36,833 nt of DNA from a virus, in IMG/VR virus record IMGVR_UViG_3300034072_000461, positions 1 to 36,833 of that record, one strand, 5' to 3'. The notes under the pieces were generated by a model. The model saw only the letters and a program-made list of their open reading frames with translations. It was not told the origin of the DNA and did not search any database. Positions 31,541 to 36,833 of this stretch are shown here, piece by piece. A program made the translations under genes and the position numbers. Within the stretch, counting starts at the first letter, position 1; every line of letters starts with the position of its first letter.

Positions 31541-31981
31541 TTATGGCTTGTTGGCGGCCCACCACGCCTTCGCGTCGAAGGAGGGGCAGGCTTTGCGGAC
31601 ACCAGGCACGTCCCGGTGGCCGATCACTTCGGCGCGCGGGTGGCGGGCATGGAGCTCGCGGACGAGTTTGCGGAGGGAGGCCCACTGGGCGTCGGTGTAG
31701 TTGTCCTCACCGAGACCCTTGCGGGCGGCTGCGGAGCCAGCGGGCGGCGAACCGCCGACGAGGCAGACCGCAATGGAGCGGCGGTTGATCTGGGGTTCGT
31801 GGGCTCCCGGCTGATTGTCGGGGCGGCCCTTCTCGATCGTGCCGTCGCGCCGGATGACGTAGTGGTAGCCGATGTCGCGCCAGCCCTTCTCACGGTGCCA
31901 GCGGCGAATGTCGGCCGCACCGATGTCACGATCCGCCGGGGTTGCCGAGCAATGGATCGCAATGAAGTCGATGCGGTTCAT
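31541..31981 (-). CDS. N-acetylmuramoyl-L-alanine amidase (T7 lysozyme, gp3.5-like)
   Basis: A 146-residue zinc amidase (T7 gp3.5 is 151) that cuts peptidoglycan at lysis and, in T7, also binds and inhibits the phage RNA polymerase. Zinc ligands are His10 (IAIHCSAT), His122 (IGHRD) and Cys132 (KACPSF). Tyr39 (IGYHY) and Lys130 match T7 Tyr46 and Lys128. The start ATG 31981 fits the T7-type N-terminus, and longer in-frame starts extend into the upstream resolvase. Whether it inhibits this polymerase is unknown. It is in the replication module, as in T7, but separate from the holin and spanins. Confidence 0.9.
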   Translation of the reverse strand: MNRIDFIAIHCSATPADRDIGAADIRRWHREKGWRDIGYHYVIRRDGTIEKGRPDNQPGAHEPQINRRSIAVCLVGGSPPAGSAAARKGLGEDNYTDAQWASLRKLVRELHARHPRAEVIGHRDVPGVRKACPSFDAKAWWAANKP

Positions 31982-31992
31982 GGTCTGGAACT

Positions 31993-32400
31993 TCACTCCT
32001 CGGATAGGGTGATGTGGATGCCGGGTCGGTCGGCCCACCGCTTGATCGCGGAGAGCTCGACGACCTGGGTGTCGTCGGCCCAGAAGCGCCCGTCCTTGGT
32101 GATGCAGTCGAGGATCGACTTGACGTAGTTGTCGAGGTCGGGCTTCGGGGCGGCGAGCTTGGTGGACTTCGGGCGCTGCACGTCGAACACGAGGTCGACG
32201 GTGACAGGCCCGGAGAATGACACCGCCTCGATCCGCTTGAGCAGATCGGCGGCTTCCTTCTGCCAGGTCTGGTAGTCCTTCGGGTTGTAGACCGTGGCGA
32301 TGGGCTTGCGCCCCGGCAGGGCAATCACCCGTGTGCGGGGCCGGGGCGCAGGCTTCGGTTCGAGGGGAAGGAAGAACGACAGGAGGTTAGATGTCGTCAT
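31993..32400 (-). CDS. rusA: RusA-like Holliday junction resolvase
   Basis: A 135-residue endonuclease with the RusA signature PKPDLDNYVKSILD at about residues 86-98 (Asp88 and Asp90) and further acidic residues near 109-110 (WADDTQVVE), compatible with the catalytic Asp triad. Resolves branched DNA during replication and recombination before packaging. T7 uses the unrelated endonuclease I (gp3) here, so this is a non-homologous replacement at the same position. Its ATG overlaps the end of the SSB gene by 14 bases. Confidence 0.85.
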   Translation of the reverse strand: MTTSNLLSFFLPLEPKPAPRPRTRVIALPGRKPIATVYNPKDYQTWQKEAADLLKRIEAVSFSGPVTVDLVFDVQRPKSTKLAAPKPDLDNYVKSILDCITKDGRFWADDTQVVELSAIKRWADRPGIHITLSEE

Positions 32401-33067
32401 CCTCGTCGCCGTCATCGCCGTCGTCGGCGAAGTCGTCGTCGTCCCCGTAGCCGGACAGATCGTCCCCGTCCTCCTCGGCCTCGAAGCCGTAGTCGGAGGC
32501 GTCACGCTGGCCGTAGGAGACGAGCTTCACCACCTGCACCGCTTCCAGGCGCAGGCTGACGCCGACCTCCTTGTCCTTCTGGTTGAAGTAGGGGAACAGC
32601 TCGACGTTCAGCTTGAGCACCGAGCCCGAGCCGATGTTCGGCGGGTTCTTGATGAGGTTGCCGAAGGCGTCGTAGATGTTCGGCTTGCGCTTCCACGACT
32701 TGCCGGTCTTTTCGCTGACGCCCGAGGCGGTCATCCCGGCGTTGATGATGATGCGGCCGGTCAGCTCGCCGGTCTCGGCGTCCTCCTCCTCCTTGAAGGG
32801 CGACGCCTTGACGATCTTCTTGGCGAGCGCGGCCTTGCCCGAGGACTTGAGCTTCTCGGCCTCCTCCTCGTAGCGCGCCTCGATCAGCGCCTCGACCTTC
32901 TCGACCATCGCCTTGAACTGCGGCGTGGCCTGCGCCTCCTCGTCGAAGGCGAGCTTGGTCGAATACTTGCCCTCCTTCTTCCACTTGGTGTCGGGGGTGT
33001 TGAGGTGCGGCCAGATGGCGACACCGCGCGCCGTGGTCAGGCGCGGGAACTTCTGCTTGTCGGACAT
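32387..33067 (-). CDS. Single-stranded DNA-binding protein (T7 gp2.5-like)
   Basis: A 226-residue protein equivalent to T7 gp2.5 (232). The core beginning ARGVAIWPHLNTPDTKWKKEGKYSTKLAF suits an OB fold with basic, aromatic contacts to single-stranded DNA. The C-terminal 30 residues are a nearly pure Asp/Glu tail (DDDDFADDGDDGDEDDDI), which in T7 recruits polymerase and helicase. It starts with ATG 33067. It lies upstream of the resolvase and overlaps it, consistent with coordinated recombination and replication roles. Confidence 0.93.
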   Translation of the reverse strand: MSDKQKFPRLTTARGVAIWPHLNTPDTKWKKEGKYSTKLAFDEEAQATPQFKAMVEKVEALIEARYEEEAEKLKSSGKAALAKKIVKASPFKEEEDAETGELTGRIIINAGMTASGVSEKTGKSWKRKPNIYDAFGNLIKNPPNIGSGSVLKLNVELFPYFNQKDKEVGVSLRLEAVQVVKLVSYGQRDASDYGFEAEEDGDDLSGYGDDDDFADDGDDGDEDDDI

Positions 33068-33090
33068 AGGTTCTCCGTCTTGTGGAACGA

Positions 33091-33363
33091 TCAGTTGCGC
33101 GGGGGGAACGGGATCACGTTGTCACCGAAGGGCAGCTCGGGCTGCGCCGCGCCGCCCGCCGGGGGCTGGGGCTCCAGGTCCACCGGCAGACCGGCGATCT
33201 CCAGCACCCAGCCCAGGAGCTCGACCACCTCCTCGGCGGTAACGGTCTGCTCCAGCGGGAACTTGAGGCTGCCCTCTCCGGTGAGGACGATCTCGATCAC
33301 CGAGGCAGCGAGCTGGGTCGCCAAGGTCGGCTTGTTGGTGGGGATGGTGCGAACGTCGGTCAT
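33091..33363 (-). CDS. Unknown small acidic protein
   Basis: A 90-residue protein starting MTDVRTIPTNKPTLATQLAASVIEIVL, followed by a helical VTAEEVVELLGWVLEIAGL segment and a Pro-rich end. Its ATG overlaps the previous stop by four bases (ATGA). It sits between the promoter pair and SSB, the region that in T7 encodes many small early proteins. No family is recognised. Confidence 0.65.
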   Translation of the reverse strand: MTDVRTIPTNKPTLATQLAASVIEIVLTGEGSLKFPLEQTVTAEEVVELLGWVLEIAGLPVDLEPQPPAGGAAQPELPFGDNVIPFPPRN

Positions 33364-33638
33364 GCAAGTTCTCCTTTGGCGTAGTCGCGGATGGCGTCGA
33401 TGAGCGGGACCTTGCCCGCCTCGGCATCGGCGATCTGGCGCCGAGCCCGGACGATCATGGCGTGGGGGTCCAGGTTGAGGGTCTGGGCGATGATCGCAGC
33501 GGTGAGGAACAGAGCCTCGACCTGGGCGGCGGTATCGCGGGCGGATTGGAGCGCGTTGATGATGAGGAAGCTCGGCTCCCGGAGCTTCCCGATGTTCGAG
33601 TTGAAGGCGATCCGGTCGCGGATCGACGAAGCGTCCAT
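33360..33638 (-). CDS. Unknown small helical protein
   Basis: A 92-residue protein that seems almost wholly helical (AFNSNIGKLREPSFLIINALQ, then AAQVEALFLTAAIIAQTLNLD, then ARRQIADAEAGKVPLIDAIRDYA). It is the first gene downstream of promoter P4, with AAGGAGGT just before its ATG at 33638. It is coupled to the next gene by a four-base overlap. A host-interaction role is possible from position alone, but I see no domain signature. Confidence 0.65.
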   Translation of the reverse strand: MDASSIRDRIAFNSNIGKLREPSFLIINALQSARDTAAQVEALFLTAAIIAQTLNLDPHAMIVRARRQIADAEAGKVPLIDAIRDYAKGELA

Positions 33639-33678
33639 GTGACCTCCTTGGCTGGCTGGGACTGGCGGGTTTCATCCG

Positions 33679-33697
33679 CCGAGGGTGCGTCCTAATC
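33679..33697 (-). promoter_or_regulatory. Phage RNA polymerase promoter P4
   Basis: GATTAGGACGCACCCTCGG on the minus strand. It shares the 19-base pattern and forms a tandem pair with P3, 61 bases apart. It leads into the ribosome-binding site of the 92-residue gene. Confidence 0.85.
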
Positions 33698-33710
33698 GAC
33701 GCGATCCGGC

Positions 33711-33738
33711 GGGGAGGAACACTAAGGGTGTTCTCCCC
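33711..33738 (-). other. Hairpin in the leader of promoter P3 transcripts
   Basis: On the minus strand GGGGA and GAACAC pair with GTGTTC and TCCCC around a five-base loop, with one bulged base. The structure begins within a few bases of the P3 start site. There is no U-run, so it is more likely an RNA-stabilising or RNase-processing structure than a terminator. Confidence 0.6.
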
Positions 33739-33739
33739 A

Positions 33740-33758
33740 CCGAGGGTGCGGCTTAATT
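33740..33758 (-). promoter_or_regulatory. Phage RNA polymerase promoter P3
   Basis: AATTAAGCCGCACCCTCGG on the minus strand. It differs from the consensus by an A at one position, which supplies the TAA stop of the 44-residue gene inside the promoter. The transcript begins with the hairpin at 33711-33738. Confidence 0.8.
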
Positions 33759-33887
33759 GACGTAGTTGGCGCGCTGGTTCTCCGCCGGTGCGCCAGTCTC
33801 GCCACCGAAGTTGGTGACGACGCCGGTGTTCTCGGCGATCTGGCGGGCGATGCGGGCGCGGGCTTCACGGGACAGTTGGGTCTGCAT
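33753..33887 (-). CDS. 44-residue protein behind RNA polymerase
   Basis: The reading frame gives MQTQLSREARARIARQIAENT and ends ENQRANYVN, a small mainly helical protein. The start ATG 33887 is preceded by AAAGGACCCGACA, and the TAA stop lies inside promoter P3. T7 encodes gp1.1 (42 residues) in the same place behind gene 1. The N-terminal SREARARIARQIAENTG resembles the pattern of such small gp1.1-type proteins only by position and length, so the assignment is tentative. Confidence 0.65.
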   Translation of the reverse strand: MQTQLSREARARIARQIAENTGVVTNFGGETGAPAENQRANYVN

Positions 33888-33905
33888 TGTCGGGTCCTTT
33901 ATTGC

Positions 33906-33920
33906 GTGATGTGGAACTAT
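33906..33920 (-). repeat. 15-base repeat copy downstream of RNA polymerase
   Basis: ATAGTTCCACATCAC on the minus strand begins one base from the RNA polymerase stop (TAATAG). It is identical to 36622-36636, upstream of the polymerase gene. Confidence 0.85.
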
Positions 33921-36415
33921 TAGGCGAACGTGTAGGTGGATTTCAGGATGGTCTTGAGGTCGAGCTCGCCCATGACTGGCGGCTTCGGCAGGCGATCTTC
34001 GATGTCCTCGATGTCGCCCTTGAGCTGCTCGACCAGCTCCTCGTAGAAGTCCTGGAGGACGTTGCCCTGGTATTGCTCGACCAGGGTTTCCCGCAGGATT
34101 TCCGCAAGGCGCGTGGTGTCAGCGGCATGGGTGCCGAAGCTGTCATGGATCACGGCGAGGTGGTTGATGCCCTCCTCCCGCGCGCGCAGGGCCACCGCTT
34201 GCAGGTGGCAGGCGTCGAGCGAGTGGACGAAGTTGGGCGCCACGCCGTTCGCCTGCTGGCGGCGGTTGATGCTCTGGCTGTCCACCTCGATCATGAGGTC
34301 GACACGCTGGCCGCACCAGTGCGCCTTCACCCGCTTGCCCTCCTGCTTCTTGTATTCCTGGAGGATCGGCAGGCCGAGCGGCGTGGTCCACCAGAGCGGG
34401 AGGTCCACCTCGGCGGCGACGGCGGCGGCATTACGCAGCCAGTCCATCGCCTCGGCCGCTGCCCGAACAGTGTGTCTAACGGAACTATAGATCACATGGG
34501 ACAGCCAGACCGACGCCTGGTAGTTGTCCGCTCCGCCCAGGTGCGGGGGCTCGCCCCGCCGCTCGGCTTCACGGTCCAGCTCCTTGAGCGTCTGGTGGAT
34601 CATGCCCTGCATCCCGAACCGGGTGGCCGAGTAGCAGAACGTCATGGTCGGGCGCTTGGCGATAGCGCGCGTGACCTTCCCGTTCATCCAGGGGTTTTCC
34701 ATCGTGACTTCCTCTCCCGTCTGGGGGTGGATGTAGGTGAACGTGGGGGTGGCGTCGGCCTCCTCCTGCGCTCGCCGCGCGACCTCGGAGTAGATGTCCT
34801 GCGGCTTGTCGGAGGGGACCAGGTTGACCGCCCTGCCCCCGGCTTCATCCCGGAGCATGGCCGAGAAGTGCTGGAGGCCGGAGCACGAACCGTCGAGCGC
34901 GATCGGGATGCGGCTCTCGTATTCGCTGGGGTCAGCCAGGGCCGTAGCGTCGGCCAGCTCCATGCAGGCCGCAAGGGCGCAGTAGGGGCTGTCGGCGGTG
35001 GTCCAGAAGCGTTCCCCATCGAGCGGGTTCATGCCGCTGTCGAGCAGCGCGGCGGCGTTCTCCTGCACCCAGGCGATCCGGTCGGCGAAGCTCACCTTGT
35101 CCACCCCGAACAGGTTGGCGGTGTGGACCATGAGCCAGCGCAGGCCGTCTTTCCCGAGCGGCTTGGCGTCGGCGAACTCGATCAGCGCCTTCTGCCAGTC
35201 CGAACCCTGCGGGCTCGGGCCGAACAGCGCAATCGGATAGACACGGCCCCGGAAGTCCAGCTCGTGCGGGTAGAAGATGCGATCCTCACCGGCGAACTTG
35301 CGGGCGACCCAGAGCCCCTGATGCAGGGACATACGGGCGGACACCCGCTCGGCGTTCCGCTGATAGACGGCGGCAGCCTCACGCTTCCACACAGCCTTCG
35401 CCTCCTCGTTCGTCTCGATGTCGACCGGCTTCTCCGGCAGGGGCTCGTCATGGCGGACCGGCAGTCCACCGAGGGTGCCGCCCTCGGTCCACACGCGGTC
35501 GATCACTTCGAGCACCCGCTGGTTCACCCGCCAGGGGGTGTCCTGGATGTGGTTCACGGCGGCGTAGACCGGCCGGATGTCGGCGTTGGCGAGCTCCTCG
35601 TGATAGGCGCGGTTGCGCTGCTTGATGAAGCGGTTGCCCGGACGGCGGGTCAGGTAGCCCCCGAACGTCGGGGTGCGCCACCGGCGGGGACGGATCACCA
35701 TCGGCAGGTTGATCGGCGCGAGTAGCGAGCACCGCGCGTGTTCCTCGTCGAGCCACTTCTGGAGCGTCTCGGCGGGGCGCACGGCGTAGGCGTGGCCGCG
35801 CGACCGGCGCACCTTCTCGATGGTGAACAGGCCGGTGCTCTCGACCACGAGCTCGATGCACTTGGTCCCGATCGCCACCTTCTCGTTGCTGGCGACCTCG
35901 ACCATCACGCCCTCGCTCGCAAAGAGCTTCTTCACGGCGCTCCGGCGCTGGCGGCTGTAGCCACGGGCGGCCTGCTTCTTGAGGTAGCCAGCGTAGCCGA
36001 CGCGGTTCTGTTCGCGGAAGGCGTGGAACTCCAGGTTCTCGATGATCGCCTCGGTCACGCGCAGCGCCGCCGTCTGGAGCAGCGACCCGGCGATGGACTG
36101 GTTCACCAGCACACGCAGCGTGAGGTAGGCGATCTCCTCGGGCTCCGTCAGGAGCAGGAAATCGGCGGCAAGGTGGCGACGACCGGCCTTCCCGGAGCAC
36201 ACCTCGGCGAGGAACTGGTCGACCGCCTCGGTCACGGCGGGGATGGCGACCTTCATCAGCCGCTTGCCGGGGGGCAGGTTCGCTTCCTCCTCGGGAGCGC
36301 CCGCCTCCACCTTCCACGGCAGCTTGCGGGCGTGATAGCGGCTCTGGCCGAGCGCGCGGCTCTCATCCTCCAGCTCGATCTGGCGGCGAATGAGGTCACG
36401 GGTAGCGTCGATCAT
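33920..36415 (-). CDS. Single-subunit phage RNA polymerase (T7 gp1-like)
   Basis: An 831-residue T7-type polymerase (T7 is 883) that transcribes middle and late genes from the phage promoters. Catalytic residues are visible: Asp508 in ALDGSCSGLQHF (T7 Asp537), Lys587 and Tyr595 in AKRPTMTFCY (T7 Lys631 and Tyr639), and Asp758 in IHDSFGT (T7 Asp812). DFRGRVYP and the terminal KSTYTFA match T7 patterns. The start ATG 36415 has a strong AAGGAAGGA site. It is the first gene of the phage, so host polymerase must make it, perhaps from a promoter in the upstream non-coding block or by read-through from the tRNA. A patch near 34465-34500 uses codons (AGT, AGA, ACT) unlike the rest. Confidence 0.95.
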   Translation of the reverse strand: MIDATRDLIRRQIELEDESRALGQSRYHARKLPWKVEAGAPEEEANLPPGKRLMKVAIPAVTEAVDQFLAEVCSGKAGRRHLAADFLLLTEPEEIAYLTLRVLVNQSIAGSLLQTAALRVTEAIIENLEFHAFREQNRVGYAGYLKKQAARGYSRQRRSAVKKLFASEGVMVEVASNEKVAIGTKCIELVVESTGLFTIEKVRRSRGHAYAVRPAETLQKWLDEEHARCSLLAPINLPMVIRPRRWRTPTFGGYLTRRPGNRFIKQRNRAYHEELANADIRPVYAAVNHIQDTPWRVNQRVLEVIDRVWTEGGTLGGLPVRHDEPLPEKPVDIETNEEAKAVWKREAAAVYQRNAERVSARMSLHQGLWVARKFAGEDRIFYPHELDFRGRVYPIALFGPSPQGSDWQKALIEFADAKPLGKDGLRWLMVHTANLFGVDKVSFADRIAWVQENAAALLDSGMNPLDGERFWTTADSPYCALAACMELADATALADPSEYESRIPIALDGSCSGLQHFSAMLRDEAGGRAVNLVPSDKPQDIYSEVARRAQEEADATPTFTYIHPQTGEEVTMENPWMNGKVTRAIAKRPTMTFCYSATRFGMQGMIHQTLKELDREAERRGEPPHLGGADNYQASVWLSHVIYSSVRHTVRAAAEAMDWLRNAAAVAAEVDLPLWWTTPLGLPILQEYKKQEGKRVKAHWCGQRVDLMIEVDSQSINRRQQANGVAPNFVHSLDACHLQAVALRAREEGINHLAVIHDSFGTHAADTTRLAEILRETLVEQYQGNVLQDFYEELVEQLKGDIEDIEDRLPKPPVMGELDLKTILKSTYTFA

Positions 36416-36473
36416 CGTTGTCCTTCCTTGTCAGGGATTGAGGCGCCGCTTCGCAGCGCCAAAGGTTCACAGG

Positions 36474-36492
36474 CCGAGGGTGCGGCCCAATC
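36474..36492 (-). promoter_or_regulatory. Phage RNA polymerase promoter P2
   Basis: GATTGGGCCGCACCCTCGG on the minus strand, one base off the consensus. It lies 72 bases downstream of P1 and directly upstream of the polymerase gene, so the polymerase could amplify its own transcript. A GC-rich hairpin follows, and both P1 and P2 leaders share TGAACYTTYGG. Confidence 0.8.
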
Positions 36493-36545
36493 GTGAGGGG
36501 TGCGGGGAAAGGGGGCAGCCCACGGCCACCGAAAGTTCACCACCG

Positions 36546-36564
36546 CCGAGGGTGCGTCCTAATC
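36546..36564 (-). promoter_or_regulatory. Phage RNA polymerase promoter P1
   Basis: GATTAGGACGCACCCTCGG on the minus strand, identical to P4. It is the first phage promoter after the palindrome cluster, and with P2 forms a tandem pair ahead of the polymerase gene. Confidence 0.85.
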
Positions 36565-36579
36565 GGCTGGTCTCGTGGG

Positions 36580-36644
36580 CTGGCACGATCGTGGCACAGT
36601 CGGGCGGTCGCCCACTGTTCTGTGATGTGGAACTATCGTGCCAG
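36580..36644. repeat. Nested inverted repeat
   Basis: Outer perfect 10-base arms CTGGCACGAT (36580-36589) and ATCGTGCCAG (36635-36644) enclose an inner hairpin of ACAGT and GGGCG pairing with CGCCC and ACTGT (36596-36618, one bulged base). The copy of the 15-base repeat lies inside, next to the right arm. Confidence 0.85.
36622..36636 (-). repeat. 15-base repeat copy upstream of RNA polymerase
   Basis: ATAGTTCCACATCAC on the minus strand, identical to the copy at 33906-33920. The two copies flank the RNA polymerase gene in the same orientation. Confidence 0.85.
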
Positions 36645-36656
36645 AACGTGCCGAAA

Positions 36657-36687
36657 GGTGTGCCAAAGCATCGTGCCTTGGCACACC
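36657..36687. repeat. Perfect inverted repeat GGTGTGCCAA / TTGGCACACC
   Basis: Ten-base perfect arms around an 11-base spacer that itself contains CGTGCC. The arm GGTGTGCCAA also occurs once at 55-64, at the other end of the phage. A dyad this size suits a dimeric DNA-binding protein. Confidence 0.85.
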
Positions 36688-36696
36688 CCGATCGTG

Positions 36697-36714
36697 CCAA
36701 GCGTAAATGCTTGG
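36697..36714 (+). terminator. Terminator-like stem on the plus strand beside the tRNA
   Basis: CCAAGC and GCTTGG form a six-pair stem with a six-base loop, followed on the plus strand by ATTTTCGTG then TTTTTT. It would stop transcription entering the tRNA from the phage side on the plus strand. It could instead be a third palindrome of the cluster. Confidence 0.5.
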
Positions 36715-36739
36715 ATTTTCGTGTGTTTTTTCAGGGATT

Positions 36740-36816
36740 TGGTAGCGGAGGAGGGACTCGAACCCCCGACACGCGGATTATGATTCCGCTGCTCTAACCG
36801 GCTGAGCTACTCCGCC
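36740..36816 (-). tRNA. tRNA-Met (CAT anticodon, elongator type)
   Basis: A complete 77-base cloverleaf. The acceptor strands GGCGGAG and CTCCGCT pair with a G-T at position 1-72, the anticodon stem GCGGA/TCCGC encloses the loop ATCATAA with anticodon CAT, the T-arm loop contains TTCGAGT, and CCA is encoded. Sequence and acceptor fit an alphaproteobacterial elongator methionine tRNA. I cannot exclude a CAU-type isoleucine tRNA from sequence alone. It reads leftward toward the phage RNA polymerase, with its 3' end facing the phage, as in tRNA-targeted integration sites. Confidence 0.95.
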
Positions 36817-36833
36817 CCATGGGCATCCGGCGT

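Larger units (their letters stand above)
36416..36739. other. Non-coding early control region between tRNA and RNA polymerase
   Basis: No gene is present. In transcription order the region holds a CCAAGC/GCTTGG stem (36697-36714), an inverted repeat (36657-36687), a nested inverted repeat (36580-36644), promoters P1 and P2, and a hairpin GGCGC/GCGCC around 36441-36459 before the polymerase ribosome-binding site. I could not find a convincing host sigma-70 promoter, although one must exist or the tRNA transcript must extend this far. About eight GTGCCA-type words, on either strand, lie within 36580-36700. Confidence 0.65.

Noticed and set aside
35469-35487. CCGAGGGTGCCGCCCTCGG resembling the promoter complement inside the RNA polymerase gene
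   Set aside because: It is a coding GC-rich palindrome without the ATTAGG half of the promoter.
36620-36645. Sigma-54-like TGGCACG-N4-TTCCA in the early control region
   Set aside because: The essential GC of the -12 element is CC here, and the other TGGCAC words have no -12 partner.
36390-36797. Plus-strand frame ending GGGTRTPD-type sequence
   Set aside because: This is the usual antisense translation of a tRNA gene, here over 36740-36816.

Overview
This window is an essentially complete T7-type podophage genome (order Autographivirales, formerly Autographiviridae). It is very GC-rich, and nearly every gene lies on the minus strand, so the phage's early end is at the right and its late end at the left. 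The right edge carries an intact elongator tRNA-Met (CAT anticodon, CCA encoded) of the alphaproteobacterial type. GC content, tRNA sequence and codon use suggest an alphaproteobacterial host (Caulobacterales or Sphingomonadales would fit), but this is inference. I see no integrase, excisionase or repressor. The window is therefore either a prophage downstream of the tRNA whose integration genes lie outside it, or a phage genome carrying the tRNA.

Layout in transcription order (right to left). (1) 36817-36416: tRNA, then a 320-base non-coding block with nested inverted repeats and two tandem phage promoters. (2) 36415-33091: single-subunit RNA polymerase, a 44-aa protein, a promoter pair, and two small unknown genes. 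(3) 33067-28493: single-stranded-DNA-binding protein, RusA-like resolvase, T7-lysozyme-like amidase, an HTH protein, a small basic protein, primase/helicase, a DUF5664-like protein, a promoter, and a small membrane/coiled-coil protein. (4) 28492-23201: DNA polymerase, HNH-like nuclease, then a tightly overlapping run with holin, two unknown genes, Rz/Rz1-like spanins, three small proteins and the gp6-like 5'-3' exonuclease. (5) 23206-14868: a phage promoter with a terminator-like hairpin just after it, two small genes, portal, a 63-aa acidic protein, scaffold, capsid, a strong terminator, tail tubular A and B, and gp13- and gp14-like proteins. (6) 14857-503: a gp15-position protein with a lytic transglycosylase domain, a 1240-aa ejection protein, a gp17-type fibre anchor fused to a lambda-J-like domain, further fibre/appendage genes, small membrane proteins, and the small and large terminase. 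(7) 502-1: non-coding terminal region.

The genes form a standard T7-like programme. The phage polymerase reads a family of 19-base promoters of the form (G/A)ATTAGG(C/A)CGCACCCTCGG, which I recovered at six minus-strand sites. They align base for base with the T7 promoter, which fixes their direction. A seventh, perfect copy at the far late end points the opposite way, back into the terminase gene. This is the most unexpected feature of the window. Also notable are the palindrome cluster beside the tRNA, a 15-base repeat flanking the RNA polymerase gene, lysis genes placed inside the replication module, a transglycosylase moved to the gp15-position protein, and a fibre anchor that borrows a siphophage tail-tip domain.
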